Source of the DNA: Rhizophagus irregularis
Taxonomy: Eukaryota > Glomeromycota > Glomeromycetes > Glomerales > Glomeraceae
Assembly: GCF_026210795.1 (NCBI RefSeq)
Contig: NC_089456.1
Coordinates: 2,916,501 to 2,980,500 of the forward strand
Length of the DNA stretch: 64,000 bases
Direction of reading: 5' to 3'
Below the pieces are notes generated by a model. That model was not told the origin of the DNA. It worked only from the letters and a program-made list of their open reading frames with translations, and did no database searches. Of this stretch, positions 1-10,253 are shown piece after piece. The first letter of the stretch is position 1. Every line of letters starts with the position of its first letter. The position numbers and the translations under genes were made by a program.

Positions 1-2
1 TC

Positions 3-878
3 GAGGATCTGATGGATGCACCTAAAAAAATCCAGGATCTCATCACTGGTTACTTTACACATGGACGACACAAAAATATTTCATGTATTTATGTAGCCCA
101 AAGATTCTTTGCCATTCCTAAGGCTATTCGAGAAAATGTTAACTACATCTCACTGCATGGAGGTCATGGGAGCCTTACAGATACCAAGAGAATCATCCGC
201 CTATATACAGAAGAATCAGAGTCATTAGCACCAGTAATTGATGATCTTACTCTGCAACGTGAATTTGTAGTGTTTGATCTTAGACGGTCCAATAGTGATC
301 TACTGTCCATTCGAGTAAGATGGGATACTAGTCTCAGTTCGATCACAGAGCAATCTCAGTTCAATCCTAGTTCGATCTCAATTCAATCTCAGTTTGATCC
401 AAGTTTGAATCCAGTTCGATCTCAGTCTGAACCCAGTTCAATCACAGTTCGATCCAAGTTTAGTCCCTATGGTCAGAAAGCTGTATTTGAAGCAAAAAAA
501 GGTGGACACTTGATTGAATTTGCTCAGGTATTTCCATCCCCTAAAGAACATCAACATTTACTTGTACCTGGTGTCTTAGCCAAGAATGCAGATACCTGGA
601 TTAAATATGTCTTTCGGGAAGCTTATGGACTCTCTGGTAAGACCCTAGGAGCTGACTTTCATGATTTCTTAGCAAAAGTACAGGGTAGGACTGCAAAGAC
701 TAAAACTCTGAAAACTGAGAATGTGAAGGAGTTATTCTCCCGATATGAAGCCCTGAAGTCTAGTCGCCCTCTGGATAATAAACAAATAATAGAAGGTATT
801 GAAGTCCTTCTACAGATCTTTTCTAAGAGCCACATGGACCGTCGAGCATTACAAGTAGGGATTAATAGTATCTTGTGA
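3..878 (+). CDS. A32/FtsK-HerA-type virion packaging ATPase, C-terminal part
   Basis: The frame is open from the first bases of the window, so the gene starts upstream and only its C-terminal part is present. The residues EDL at the left edge are where the Walker B acidic pair of an A32-like packaging ATPase would lie. They are followed by CIYVAQRFF, the usual Gln-bearing strand after Walker B, and a conserved-looking block near LHGGHG. Walker A must lie outside the window. From about residue 100 there is a low-complexity Ser/Gln/Pro stretch with repeats such as QSQFDPS, then a roughly 150-residue tail I do not recognise. In viruses of this class the enzyme pumps genome DNA into capsids. The gene converges on the next one and overlaps it by 17 bp. 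The family call is by motif only. Confidence 0.68.
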   Translation, partial: EDLMDAPKKIQDLITGYFTHGRHKNISCIYVAQRFFAIPKAIRENVNYISLHGGHGSLTDTKRIIRLYTEESESLAPVIDDLTLQREFVVFDLRRSNSDLLSIRVRWDTSLSSITEQSQFNPSSISIQSQFDPSLNPVRSQSEPSSITVRSKFSPYGQKAVFEAKKGGHLIEFAQVFPSPKEHQHLLVPGVLAKNADTWIKYVFREAYGLSGKTLGADFHDFLAKVQGRTAKTKTLKTENVKELFSRYEALKSSRPLDNKQIIEGIEVLLQIFSKSHMDRRALQVGINSIL

Positions 879-1422
879 GAATATCAAGTAATTCGTCTGC
901 AGAAGCTCTAAGAATCATAGCACTTTTTTTACGGCCTTCAAAGTCAATCCTTAACATCTTATCCTTCAACCCTATTGCTCCTAAAGCACGAGAAGCAAAG
1001 TTCTTAGTCATTGGATTACTTATATGATTTACATAGTTCTCATAGAATGTAGTGAAAGGCTCGTCAATACCATCTGGATATGTATCCCTTAGAAATTGAT
1101 ATAAAGCAATTTCTCCACTGTCATAACCTATGGCTATAAGCTGTTCGAGAAGCCACTTCCTAATATCTTCATATGGCTCTCCATCCATAATATTCATATC
1201 CAGTTTTTGTGTAAACAATTGTGTAAAGTCCACATTACTTCCCCGACGAATGATCTGAACTAACTTATCCCTAGCAAGTCCCAAGGCTTGTAGAGGATCA
1301 TTCTCATCACTAATCTTCTTTATAATCTGTCTGTATAATACACTGGATAATCCTCTATATGCTGTTTTTGGAGTGATTACTCCACAGTTTTGGCACTGGT
1401 TTATTACGATTGATGTTGACAT
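862..1422 (-). CDS. Unknown protein of the virus-like element (186 aa)
   Basis: A complete frame with an ATG at 1422 and a stop that overlaps the end of the converging ATPase gene. The N-terminus has a CQNCG pair, a possible half zinc ribbon. The rest looks helical and charged, with no signal peptide or membrane segment. I do not recognise the family. It lies only 45 bp downstream of the adaptor-like gene on the same strand, so the two could be expressed together. Its more balanced base composition matches the other virus-like genes rather than the AT-rich host sequence to the right. Confidence 0.6.
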   Translation of the reverse strand: MSTSIVINQCQNCGVITPKTAYRGLSSVLYRQIIKKISDENDPLQALGLARDKLVQIIRRGSNVDFTQLFTQKLDMNIMDGEPYEDIRKWLLEQLIAIGYDSGEIALYQFLRDTYPDGIDEPFTTFYENYVNHISNPMTKNFASRALGAIGLKDKMLRIDFEGRKKSAMILRASADELLDILTRYY

Positions 1423-1467
1423 GGCTATCTTTCTTTATGTAAAAAAGAATTATTCAAAATTAAGTAA

Positions 1468-2046
1468 CTATTCGGAGCAGTCCTTGCACAACTTGTCCGT
1501 TAAGTCACTTGGGCTTACAGGCATGAGACATTCCCTACACAACTCAATATTAAGCTCTGCAAGTCTCGGGGTATAGTCCTCCAAAGTTCGTGGACGACCG
1601 GAAGGACCGATAGTTGTCATATCAGTCATATCCTGCTGTAAGATAAAATCATCATATTCATCTTGGTCAGCCTGAATAGCAGTCCTGATTTGTTGTATAT
1701 CATTGAAAGTTAACCGCTGCCCATCAAGATTTTCCTCATTATAGCGTGTTTCATTGATGATTTCCTCTATAAGCGCCTCTTCTTCATAATGGACAAAGTA
1801 GTAATCCTCAACTACCTCATAGTCACTCTCAATCAGTCTATGATATGTTCTAGTACCACGTCGAACATAACGTCCTGTATCTGTATTTAAATATACAGGT
1901 TGCTCTTCAGGTGGAGGTGCAGTTTGTCTACGGACAAGCCTTCCATCAATATAATCATGGGATTCCATAACTATTCGATTAAAGGTATCTCCACCGATAA
2001 TAATTGGACGTCCAGTTATAGGGTTAGCTATATAAGGGTAAGACAT
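1468..2046 (-). CDS. 2-cysteine-adaptor-like protein with C-terminal zinc ribbon
   Basis: This 192-aa frame opens with NPITGRPIIIGGDTFNRI. That resembles the NPxTGRxIxxGGxTyxxL signature of the 2-cysteine adaptor domain found in nucleocytoplasmic large DNA viruses. A second, weaker copy follows at about residues 52-70 (NTDTGRYVRRGTRTYHRL). The flanking cysteines of the classical domain are not obvious. The middle is acidic. The C-terminus has CRECLMP and CKDC, a four-cysteine zinc-ribbon arrangement. The role is unknown; in large viruses the domain is attached to varied proteins and is thought to act in protein binding. It is the best sequence link between this block and large eukaryotic DNA viruses. 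The start at 2046 is the first ATG, just after a T-rich leader. Confidence 0.55.
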   Translation of the reverse strand: MSYPYIANPITGRPIIIGGDTFNRIVMESHDYIDGRLVRRQTAPPPEEQPVYLNTDTGRYVRRGTRTYHRLIESDYEVVEDYYFVHYEEEALIEEIINETRYNEENLDGQRLTFNDIQQIRTAIQADQDEYDDFILQQDMTDMTTIGPSGRPRTLEDYTPRLAELNIELCRECLMPVSPSDLTDKLCKDCSE

Positions 2047-2108
2047 GTCTTTTTTCTGTACGTGTCTACATACCTAATAGTTTTCTTCAATTTACAATAA
2101 CCAAGTGA

Positions 2109-2183
2109 CACGGTCATCAGTCCTTATCAAAAAATACAAGAATACCTGATGATAAGATTACATGGTCATCAGTCCTTATTAAG
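2109..2183. repeat. Left part of a 53-bp hairpin repeat array
   Basis: One and a half copies of a unit that reads CATCAGTCCTT, an A-rich loop, then CCTGATGATAAG. The arms CATCAG/CTGATG and CCTTG/CAAGG can pair, so each unit can fold into a hairpin. The same unit recurs beyond the retrotransposon at 10356-10505, so the array was split by that insertion. It lies just upstream of the adaptor-like gene. Confidence 0.75.
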
Positions 2184-2451
2184 GCAAACATGGCATAGTA
2201 GCCTTTATCTTTATTAAATTTATTTAACGAACTTACAAAAATAATATAAAATTTTCAAAGTACAAAAAAAGAAAAATAAAATTAACTAAAAACAAAACTA
2301 TATAGTCTCCAAAACAGTAATAAAGCTATAAAATTAATTCAAAAAGGAAAAAATCGCATAACACTAAAACTATCCTGATCCTCCGCCTAGATATATTCCA
2401 ACCTAAGAAGAAGCAACTATGCAAACAAACTAACGAACAATGCGCCCATTG

Positions 2452-5400
2452 TTAAAATCGACACACCACCCTGCTAAAGCTATTATTAAGTTGCACCGTT
2501 AGACGACCCATAAAACCCGAATAGTGATTAAACCAAGGCAAACCATATTTTATCGAGTTCTTTAAATAATCAACGTCGGAGTCACGTGCGGCGTCGGAAA
2601 GGGTCGGAGGAGGTAAAGTTGAGAAAGGTAAGTACATGGACTTTGGCAAATTTGAAGGCTGAGAAAGTTTGAGTTTATGAGTAATATTCATCGCGTCTTC
2701 CCATTTAGATTTATCATAGGAGCGCGGTAGCCAAATTCGTTTTCTGATCTTTTGGATAAAGTGATTGTGGATAGCAGAGATAACCTTCATCGCGGAATTT
2801 CGTGGAATAGAAAGTTCTTCAAAAAATGCGACAAAGGATTTCGGAAGGCAGCCACAGACAAGGCTATATGAAGTCCAATTTGAAGAGGAAAAGGACCAAC
2901 AAGGAAGAGATTTAAATTTGTTAATAATTAGAGACGGATCTTTGTTAACAAGATCACCAGCTTCTTGAAGTTTGTTAATAAAGTGATGTTGGTAGGAGAG
3001 GAGAATCTGTTCCATAGCGATTCGTCTACATTTACACATAAATAAGTGCATGAAATCTTCCTTGGAGTCGAGGCATGAACGACATAATAAGATGTCGATA
3101 CACAAGTCCGGGCGGATTCTTTTAAGATGTTCCAAGGTAGGTAAATCTTCCAGAAAGAGTTTGAATTTGAAGGTTCGATGAGAGGAAGCATGAGCACGAG
3201 TAAAAGAAGCATCATGCTGAGGTTCAGCATTTAACGTGGACCAGGTAAGATCCCAATCGATTACGAAGTCTGAGATAGAAGATAAAGCAATGGTAAAGTT
3301 AAATCGCGATAAACGCGTTAATCTATGCATCCACAGCATTTGCGAATATTGCTTGAATAGGCGTCGTGGGTTAGATTCGCATAAAACATCATCATAATTT
3401 AATACGAAATCGTGAGGAGATACTTGATCCAGATCAGAAAGAAGAATTGCTGAAGAGGAAGTATGCGCAGAGTTGGCTAATGAGTTCGCGTAGTCATTGT
3501 AGAAATTACCAGAGTGACCTTTCACTTTAACGGCAGTGACGGATAAAGATTTGGATGAAATGAGACGTTCAATAATAGCCCAAAGTTCAAAATTGGTGGT
3601 CTTGTAATAAAGCCTACTATTGGAATAAGAAGAAGAAGCACATAGACGAAGACCATCTATGGCAGATTGAGAGTCAGTATGAATAGTGACCGTTGAAGAG
3701 GGAGGAGTGACTGTAAGAGCAGCATGTATAGCGGCAATTTCAGCCCTTGTAGAAGAAGGCCAATTGTGAATAATTCCATGAGCGTGAGCAGCGATAGATT
3801 GGAAAAAGCCAGCGCCATCAAGGACTTGAACCCAAGACCAACCCATAGAAACATCAGGAGTGCCAAGGTTAATTAAAGAACCATCGGTATAAAAACAATA
3901 GTGGTTATCAGGAGGAGTCGCTAACGGTGAGGCAGCAAAAGCAAGAGGGGCAGCCGAACCCAAAGAGGGAGGAGGAGAAGGAGAAGGGAGAGTAGCCACA
4001 GCATCTTGTGAAAAATTAGGTTGAATGTCCAAACGACCATAATAGGATCTTACAGTCTCGTCAAGGTCCGCCCAAGTAAAGGGAGAAGTAATATTGGTGG
4101 TGTCATGTCTAATACGCTCCTGCGTTGTTGGGAGAAGTAAAGATCTAAGAGGAGAGAGTTTTGGGATGATACATAAAGGAGTAACATCTGTTGGATTGCT
4201 TTTAGTATGGGTAACCAGTACATGTTTAGAACAACCGGGACAAGGAGTAAGCGTGATAACATCATTAGGTCGAGTTACACAATCAGAGGTCCAATGGACA
4301 ATCTTGCAGGAATATTGTTGTTTACTGAGCTGTTTTCCAAAAAGAGGAGAGCCATCATCATCCAAAGTTACGATCCATTTCATGGATTTGCGAGAGGAAC
4401 CAAAGGCGGGGAGCAAGTCGATATTGGAAGGAATAGCATCAGAAGAAAACCGATCCAAAAAGAGAGAATTGGAACCTGGAGTAGTGACGCGTTGATGAAT
4501 GTCATTGAACCATTTGTGCGGGAGGACACGATGACCTTTCTTGCTCGATAAATTGGATAGATAAACGTTCCAAGTAATCATATGGGTTCCTTGAGGCGTG
4601 ATAAATTGTGATAGGTAATAAAGTTGCAAACTTCTAAGACGTCGGAAGTAAGATATAAAAATTTTTGGAGTCATAACATCATATAAAGGTGTATGACCGT
4701 TGGATATAGTAAGGTCAGGCAAAGTTGAAAGTCGTGAACGCAACAACTTGAAGGGAGTGGTGGTCAGGAGAGCGATAGAGCAAGCGATATAATCCTGTTT
4801 AAAGGCAAAAAGTTTAGACCATATAGTCCAATCTTTAACTAACAATGGGGAAATAGGAATTAAAAAAGAAAATTGAATTAAACGTAATCTATATAGAAAT
4901 AAAATTTTCATAAAGGAAGAAGAAGAATTAGCTAATAAAAATAAATTAATTAAATGCGTTTGTGATTGGTGAAAAAATAAGTTAATTAATCCCAAGCCTT
5001 GAGACAAAAACAGAATAGAATCAGGAAGAACACGTGAAAAATTGGCCTTGTGTTTAACCATGGAGCGAATACTGCTGGTTGCCGAGGCACATTCAGATTC
5101 AGAAAGATGAGTGACTTGCATACGATATTCCAATTTTGGAATAAGAACGGTGTTGTGTAGATAAACAATTTGTTTTGCAGATAATCTGGCAGGGCGAACG
5201 GTAGCAGCAAAGGAATTACATTCACAAGCGACTTGTTTCCTGACAAAATTGCGAGATCCAGCGACATTAAACCAAACGCCAAGGAAGCGGAAAGAACTAT
5301 TCATGGAAATGGGCACAATAGAAATGGAAGGAACATTGTTCAGTCCAGATAATTGCAAGTCAAACACGACTGGAGAAGGCGAAGAAACTGAAGTGGGAGG

Positions 5401-8073
5401 CAACAAATTAGTAATTAAAACATATTTGTTGTGATTAGCGGAAGTATTATTGATTTGATAAAATTCTTCCGTAATAGAAAGCATTGATTCCATTCCAGAT
5501 TTGGATGACGAAATTAAAGTAGAGTCATCCATAAAGACCAAATTATTGATACGTAATCCATCTGAATTAGTCTGAGCCGAAGGATTGGTTAAAGAGGGAG
5601 CATGAAGCGTATATGGATCCATCATTTCTTTTTTGAGAACAGTCAATAAAGGGTCTATATATATGACCCAGAGTAAAGGAGAGATAACTTCGCCTTGATC
5701 TATACCAATGCGAACACGGTAAGAAGAAGTAGTTCCATGAGCAGTAAAAACGCGATTAGAGCGTTTCATGAAGAGGGATAAAATAAACTTGGTAGCAGAA
5801 GCAGGAAGTTTAATGCGATCTAGAGCGAAACGCAACATCTTGAGATCAACCGAGTCGAAAGCCTTTGAAATATCTTGCGAAAGGATCCAAAGCGGCGATT
5901 TGTTGACATGAGCATCATGGATAATAGATTCCAGAACGACAATAGGGTCGTGACAAGAACCACCTGGGAGACCGGCGAAGTTACCTCCTTTGAGAACTTC
6001 ATTTGAAGCCAAAATGGAAGCGAGACGATTATAAAAAAGTTTGACCAAAGATTTTCTAATTACTTCGAGCAGAGTAATAGGTCTTGTATTCTTTAGTTGA
6101 CATTTCCATTCGTGAGGTTTAGGGATAGGAAAGACCATAGCCTGGCGCCATAAATCAGGAATATCTGCGGTACGAAGACATGATTGGACAAGGATTAAAA
6201 CCAAAGCAGAAGCGTTTGAACCCAGATGCTTAAGCATCTCATAAGTAATCATGGAAGGACCAGGAGCTTTGTCATTAGGCATTGAAGAGACCGTAGACAA
6301 CCACTCTTCGAGAGTAGGAGGATCCAATAAAGAATTGTAAATTGAAGAATCCACATCGTCCATAGGGTGATAAGCAGAAGACCATCTTTCAGGAAGAGTT
6401 GAAATGGTATCTGGAGGAGATGATTTAATAGGTACGGAATTCTGGAAGTGGTCGATAACGGCGTCGTCAATATCATGCGGGTCTATCAATAATTTTGGAT
6501 GTGTAGGGTGGTCGATAAACACACGATCCAAGGTAATACGACGTCGAGTTCTTAAAAGAGCGGAATCAATAAACGAAGAGATGTCAGTTGCAAAATTGTT
6601 ATCCCTATCATCCAATTTAGCACGAATGGAAGAATCTTGAAAATCTTTTTCTTTAAGGAGAAGGAAGCCATAAAGGGCACTAGAAATAAGCTTTAATGAG
6701 TCTAATAGAAATTTAAAATCGTCTTGCCTACAAATGGATAAAGAAACAGGCAAAATAGGGGGAGAAGGAATAACCTTCTTATAAAGATGTAGAATATTTT
6801 GAAGTCTAATGAAATGGGTGGACCAAGTACGTTCATATCTATTATAATAAGTAGAAGGATATTTTCGCAATAAACGTATCGAATGCAAAAGACGGCTGAG
6901 GAAATGATAATGTTGAGTTAAGGCTTCCAAATCCTTGGGCATCGTGGGTGTATGCTGATTACCAACTATAACAGATGGAAGGGAAGCATTAGCAGCTTTC
7001 AATATACGAGAATGTAAATATTCGCATTGTTGATTAATATGCCATGTTGAGAAGGTTGATGGCGGTACGTCGCATAAAGAGTCAGTATGAGTAGAGAAGA
7101 ATTCCCATTGTTGATCAGTCACTGAATCAAATTTGAATATGCGGCGAGTTCGACGTTGAAGTTGTTTAGCGCGAGCAACCTTGATAGACGCAAACAAGAG
7201 TGAATCATCGAAATAAGTGATGATGGGATTATGATCGGAAGAGCAGGTGTCTTGGGCGTCAAATATATAGGAGGTGAGAGCAAAGCTTTTAAGCATTGGA
7301 CAAGACCAAACATAGTCTATACGAGTAACTTGATCGTCATGGTGAAAAGTGCCTAAGGAATCAGAAGCGTTAACAGGAATAGTTTCTTCATATCCATGAG
7401 ATAAAAGATGATGTAGCAAACGATAAGTTCGTTGGGAAGCAACAGAAGGGCGGTTAAAATAAATAGGATAATAGGCATCTAAATGCATATTGAAATCGCC
7501 ACAAATGGCGTGATAAAAATTTTGTTGTTTAGTTTGCACTAATAATTGTAAAAGGAGATCAATAGTTTCAGATCGTAATTTAGAATCAGAAATAGGGGGG
7601 ATGTAAATAACAAAAATACGCAATTTAACGTTGCCTTTAAAATAGAGGTCAACAGATAAAATACGTGAAGAATGTGAAACAAAATCTTGTACATGGGAAG
7701 CAAGAGATTTTTCAATAAAAAGGGAAACGCCACCAGTAGATTTGACTTGTTTGGTTTTATCTATATCAGATGAAAAGACAGTATAATTAGGAAGGCGTTT
7801 AGAGAGAAAATGAAGTCGTTTAGGGGATAAATGGGTATCTACGATACCACCAAAGGAAATATGTTTAAGGTTGAAAAAGTTGGAAATTTGTTCAATTTTA
7901 ACTTGGCTATTATGTTGAAGGCCATTAATATTAAAGGATGAAATATTAAAGGAATTGGGGATAGGGGGGGAATTTAATGTAGTAAATAAAGATTCATGTT
8001 CTGAAAAATTATAAGTATCTACAGGATTGGGTGGGTTTCGAACAAACGTATCATAATTAAAATTGTCAGACAT
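2452..8073 (-). CDS. ORF2: endonuclease, reverse transcriptase and RNase H polyprotein
   Basis: The 1873-aa product copies the element RNA at a nicked target site. Domains in order are as follows. The AP-type endonuclease spans about residues 40-290 (SSFNINGL, CGDFNMHL, SSDHNP). The reverse transcriptase spans about 590-900 (DISKAFDS and FMDDS, where the usual FADD is FMDD). RNase H spans about 1400-1540 (FYTDGS, RAEIAAIHAAL, HTDSQSAI, KVKGHSGNFYNDYAN), with its acidic residues present. Near residues 1650-1680 there is a Cys/His cluster (CRSC, then MHLFMCKC) like the zf-RVT module. No stop or frameshift is seen, so the protein may be functional. It lies on the minus strand downstream of ORF1. 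Confidence 0.93.
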   Translation of the reverse strand: MSDNFNYDTFVRNPPNPVDTYNFSEHESLFTTLNSPPIPNSFNISSFNINGLQHNSQVKIEQISNFFNLKHISFGGIVDTHLSPKRLHFLSKRLPNYTVFSSDIDKTKQVKSTGGVSLFIEKSLASHVQDFVSHSSRILSVDLYFKGNVKLRIFVIYIPPISDSKLRSETIDLLLQLLVQTKQQNFYHAICGDFNMHLDAYYPIYFNRPSVASQRTYRLLHHLLSHGYEETIPVNASDSLGTFHHDDQVTRIDYVWSCPMLKSFALTSYIFDAQDTCSSDHNPIITYFDDSLLFASIKVARAKQLQRRTRRIFKFDSVTDQQWEFFSTHTDSLCDVPPSTFSTWHINQQCEYLHSRILKAANASLPSVIVGNQHTPTMPKDLEALTQHYHFLSRLLHSIRLLRKYPSTYYNRYERTWSTHFIRLQNILHLYKKVIPSPPILPVSLSICRQDDFKFLLDSLKLISSALYGFLLLKEKDFQDSSIRAKLDDRDNNFATDISSFIDSALLRTRRRITLDRVFIDHPTHPKLLIDPHDIDDAVIDHFQNSVPIKSSPPDTISTLPERWSSAYHPMDDVDSSIYNSLLDPPTLEEWLSTVSSMPNDKAPGPSMITYEMLKHLGSNASALVLILVQSCLRTADIPDLWRQAMVFPIPKPHEWKCQLKNTRPITLLEVIRKSLVKLFYNRLASILASNEVLKGGNFAGLPGGSCHDPIVVLESIIHDAHVNKSPLWILSQDISKAFDSVDLKMLRFALDRIKLPASATKFILSLFMKRSNRVFTAHGTTSSYRVRIGIDQGEVISPLLWVIYIDPLLTVLKKEMMDPYTLHAPSLTNPSAQTNSDGLRINNLVFMDDSTLISSSKSGMESMLSITEEFYQINNTSANHNKYVLITNLLPPTSVSSPSPVVFDLQLSGLNNVPSISIVPISMNSSFRFLGVWFNVAGSRNFVRKQVACECNSFAATVRPARLSAKQIVYLHNTVLIPKLEYRMQVTHLSESECASATSSIRSMVKHKANFSRVLPDSILFLSQGLGLINLFFHQSQTHLINLFLLANSSSSFMKILFLYRLRLIQFSFLIPISPLLVKDWTIWSKLFAFKQDYIACSIALLTTTPFKLLRSRLSTLPDLTISNGHTPLYDVMTPKIFISYFRRLRSLQLYYLSQFITPQGTHMITWNVYLSNLSSKKGHRVLPHKWFNDIHQRVTTPGSNSLFLDRFSSDAIPSNIDLLPAFGSSRKSMKWIVTLDDDGSPLFGKQLSKQQYSCKIVHWTSDCVTRPNDVITLTPCPGCSKHVLVTHTKSNPTDVTPLCIIPKLSPLRSLLLPTTQERIRHDTTNITSPFTWADLDETVRSYYGRLDIQPNFSQDAVATLPSPSPPPSLGSAAPLAFAASPLATPPDNHYCFYTDGSLINLGTPDVSMGWSWVQVLDGAGFFQSIAAHAHGIIHNWPSSTRAEIAAIHAALTVTPPSSTVTIHTDSQSAIDGLRLCASSSYSNSRLYYKTTNFELWAIIERLISSKSLSVTAVKVKGHSGNFYNDYANSLANSAHTSSSAILLSDLDQVSPHDFVLNYDDVLCESNPRRLFKQYSQMLWMHRLTRLSRFNFTIALSSISDFVIDWDLTWSTLNAEPQHDASFTRAHASSHRTFKFKLFLEDLPTLEHLKRIRPDLCIDILLCRSCLDSKEDFMHLFMCKCRRIAMEQILLSYQHHFINKLQEAGDLVNKDPSLIINKFKSLPCWSFSSSNWTSYSLVCGCLPKSFVAFFEELSIPRNSAMKVISAIHNHFIQKIRKRIWLPRSYDKSKWEDAMNITHKLKLSQPSNLPKSMYLPFSTLPPPTLSDAARDSDVDYLKNSIKYGLPWFNHYSGFMGRLTVQLNNSFSRVVCRF

Positions 8074-8120
8074 TAGAACACTATGATAATAAAGTACGGG
8101 GAAAGGAGGTGAGAAATCAG

Positions 8121-10253
8121 TTATTGCGAAGGAGCTGAAGCTCGATCGGAGGGAGAACCACCAAGAGAAGTAATAAAACCTTGGATGGAACCAGTGAGCG
8201 ATTGTAAAGTATCTTTAATCGCTTTTTGATCTTGAATAACGGAGTTCAATTCGTCTTGCGGGGAAGGGTTAGAAGTGGATGCGGAAGCAGAGTGTGGGGC
8301 TTTGTTGGATGTAGATGCAGAGAAAGAGGATTTCATTGAACCAGCAGATAAAGGAGCATTGGGATGCTGGATTAAGGTGCCAGTGGTTTCAGGAGGGTCT
8401 TCTTCCATTCGATCAGGTTCAGTATTAACAACAGGTGCAGAGGGAGGATTGATGCCTAAATGGGCTTCAATAGCAGATAGCCGTTGATTGTTAAGTTCAA
8501 GATTTGAAATGCGGGATTCCACTCGAGCAACATCTTGTTGAAGATTCTTTAAAACATTAAGAATCTTAAGGGCAGCCTCAAGAGCATTAGGAGAATTCGG
8601 ATCCGGGAGTGGAGCACAAGCATTGGACGAAAAGGAAACAGATCTATCTTTGCCTTTACAGTTGTTGGAAGGTGTACGTCCATGAGCAGTTGAGGAGGAG
8701 TTAGCTGAGCCAGAGGAGGAGGAGGGCTTAGCATTAATATTGGAATTATTATTATTAGATCTATTGGAGTTGGAATTAGAACGTTGAGCTGAAGCAGAAC
8801 GATCCCGAGATTTAGATCGAGATCGAGATCGAGAATTATTGCGCAGCGTTCTTTGTTGGGCGGGCCTTTGGCCAATATTGAAGCGTTCTTTAAGAGCAGC
8901 CACAGGGTCACGTGTACGTGAACGACCACGGCATTGGTTAAGCGGACAGGAGGTAGGAGCACAACCGAGTTTACCACATCGGTGGCAAAGAGCTTTCGAA
9001 TCGTTGGATGTACCCCATCGAAGAGTACGACCTTGGAAACCAATAGTCTGCTCCATAGCGGCATCCATTGTCTCTTGCGAGTTGAAGGTAACATAAGCCC
9101 AAGGTTTGGGTTTATAAGAATTTAGGGAAAGGGGGATGTTAATGGCTTTTGCTCCATGTTCTTTAACCAAAGGAGCGAGATGGATATCTTTGGTATTAGC
9201 GGGAAGTCCAGAGAGAACAGCTACAAACGCTCTACGAGCAGCTTTTTGATCCAAAGAGTAATGGCATGGGGTAACACGTAAGCAGGTGGAAAAGCAGTAA
9301 ACTGCCCATTGAGTAGTGAAACGGGAGATGGCATCAGCATGATCATAGACAATGTGAACTTGTTGCATCTTAGCACCTTTCCTTGAGTATAGATGAAGGG
9401 CAAGGAGATTGCCGAATTTCTTGAAGTAGGATTGGAGTTGCGGTTTAGTAATGAAGAACGGTATATCCGTGACTTGAATTGCACGGAGGTCTTCATCGGA
9501 CCGGAGTTGTTTGGGATCGTACAGGTGGAATTGTAGGTCCGGAAAATCGGAGTGTGTGCTTCCAACACACAAATCACGAGCCTCTGCAGTATGAAAATGT
9601 ATGATGAGACGCTTAGCGTCCCCTGAACCAGTCATACGAGCCCGACCGGTATATGATTCGTAAGTTTCTAAAAATAAATTGTTAACGGCATCTATAATTG
9701 CCTTATTAGTTTTAAGTTTCTCTAGAGTTTGGGGAGCGGAGTTGGGCGCAGCCGCAGCCAGGAAATCTTGACGATTAATGGTAATGGTGGGGGAGGGATC
9801 AACAACCTGATCGGGTGATGTACCATCATTTACGTCCATATTAGGGGACGCGCTAGGGGATGAGTTGTTTTCTTTGTTTCTTGGTGCATGAATAGACGCG
9901 TTAGCTCCAGAGGACGCGTCTTGGCCAGGCGCAGTAGGCGCAGCAGAAATATTCGGGGTAGAAGCTTGAGTATTTTCTTGGGCAGTGCTGCGGGAATTAT
10001 TTTGTTGAGGAATAGCGGTCGAAGTTGAACCAACTAAACCACCGTCAGCCGGCGCGTCGGCAACAAAATCTTCATAGTCTTCATCCATGGAGTCTTTGGT
10101 AAGTATACAGGAACGTTTTTGAAAATTATTATCACTATCAGAACCAGAGTTGTCAGAGAGTTGTTTTTTATTATTTTTCTTTTCTTGACGAGCAGCCTTA
10201 TTACTGTTAGGGTTATAGCTGCCGCCACCTCTTCTAGCAAGGTTTCTAGACAT
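8121..10253 (-). CDS. ORF1: RNA-binding protein with RRM-like folds and zinc knuckle
   Basis: This 710-aa frame precedes the endonuclease/RT frame, as usual in two-ORF non-LTR elements, and should coat the element RNA. The N-terminus (about 1-170) is polar and disordered with an acidic patch. Residues of about 250-420 look like two RRM-type modules (IQVTDIPFFITKPQLQSYFKKFG, and a second with PWAYVTFNSQETMDAAM). A cysteine knuckle follows, CHRCGKLGCAPTSCP, with cysteine where histidine is usual. Next come an Arg/Ser-rich tract (SRSRSRSKSRDRS), a long Asn/Ser tract and a short possible coiled coil near 590-620. The frame is unbroken and begins at the ATG at 10253. Confidence 0.88.
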   Translation of the reverse strand: MSRNLARRGGGSYNPNSNKAARQEKKNNKKQLSDNSGSDSDNNFQKRSCILTKDSMDEDYEDFVADAPADGGLVGSTSTAIPQQNNSRSTAQENTQASTPNISAAPTAPGQDASSGANASIHAPRNKENNSSPSASPNMDVNDGTSPDQVVDPSPTITINRQDFLAAAAPNSAPQTLEKLKTNKAIIDAVNNLFLETYESYTGRARMTGSGDAKRLIIHFHTAEARDLCVGSTHSDFPDLQFHLYDPKQLRSDEDLRAIQVTDIPFFITKPQLQSYFKKFGNLLALHLYSRKGAKMQQVHIVYDHADAISRFTTQWAVYCFSTCLRVTPCHYSLDQKAARRAFVAVLSGLPANTKDIHLAPLVKEHGAKAINIPLSLNSYKPKPWAYVTFNSQETMDAAMEQTIGFQGRTLRWGTSNDSKALCHRCGKLGCAPTSCPLNQCRGRSRTRDPVAALKERFNIGQRPAQQRTLRNNSRSRSRSKSRDRSASAQRSNSNSNRSNNNNSNINAKPSSSSGSANSSSTAHGRTPSNNCKGKDRSVSFSSNACAPLPDPNSPNALEAALKILNVLKNLQQDVARVESRISNLELNNQRLSAIEAHLGINPPSAPVVNTEPDRMEEDPPETTGTLIQHPNAPLSAGSMKSSFSASTSNKAPHSASASTSNPSPQDELNSVIQDQKAIKDTLQSLTGSIQGFITSLGGSPSDRASAPSQ

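Noticed and set aside
4094-4551. Plus-strand frames inside the retrotransposon
   Set aside because: They are shadows of ORF2.
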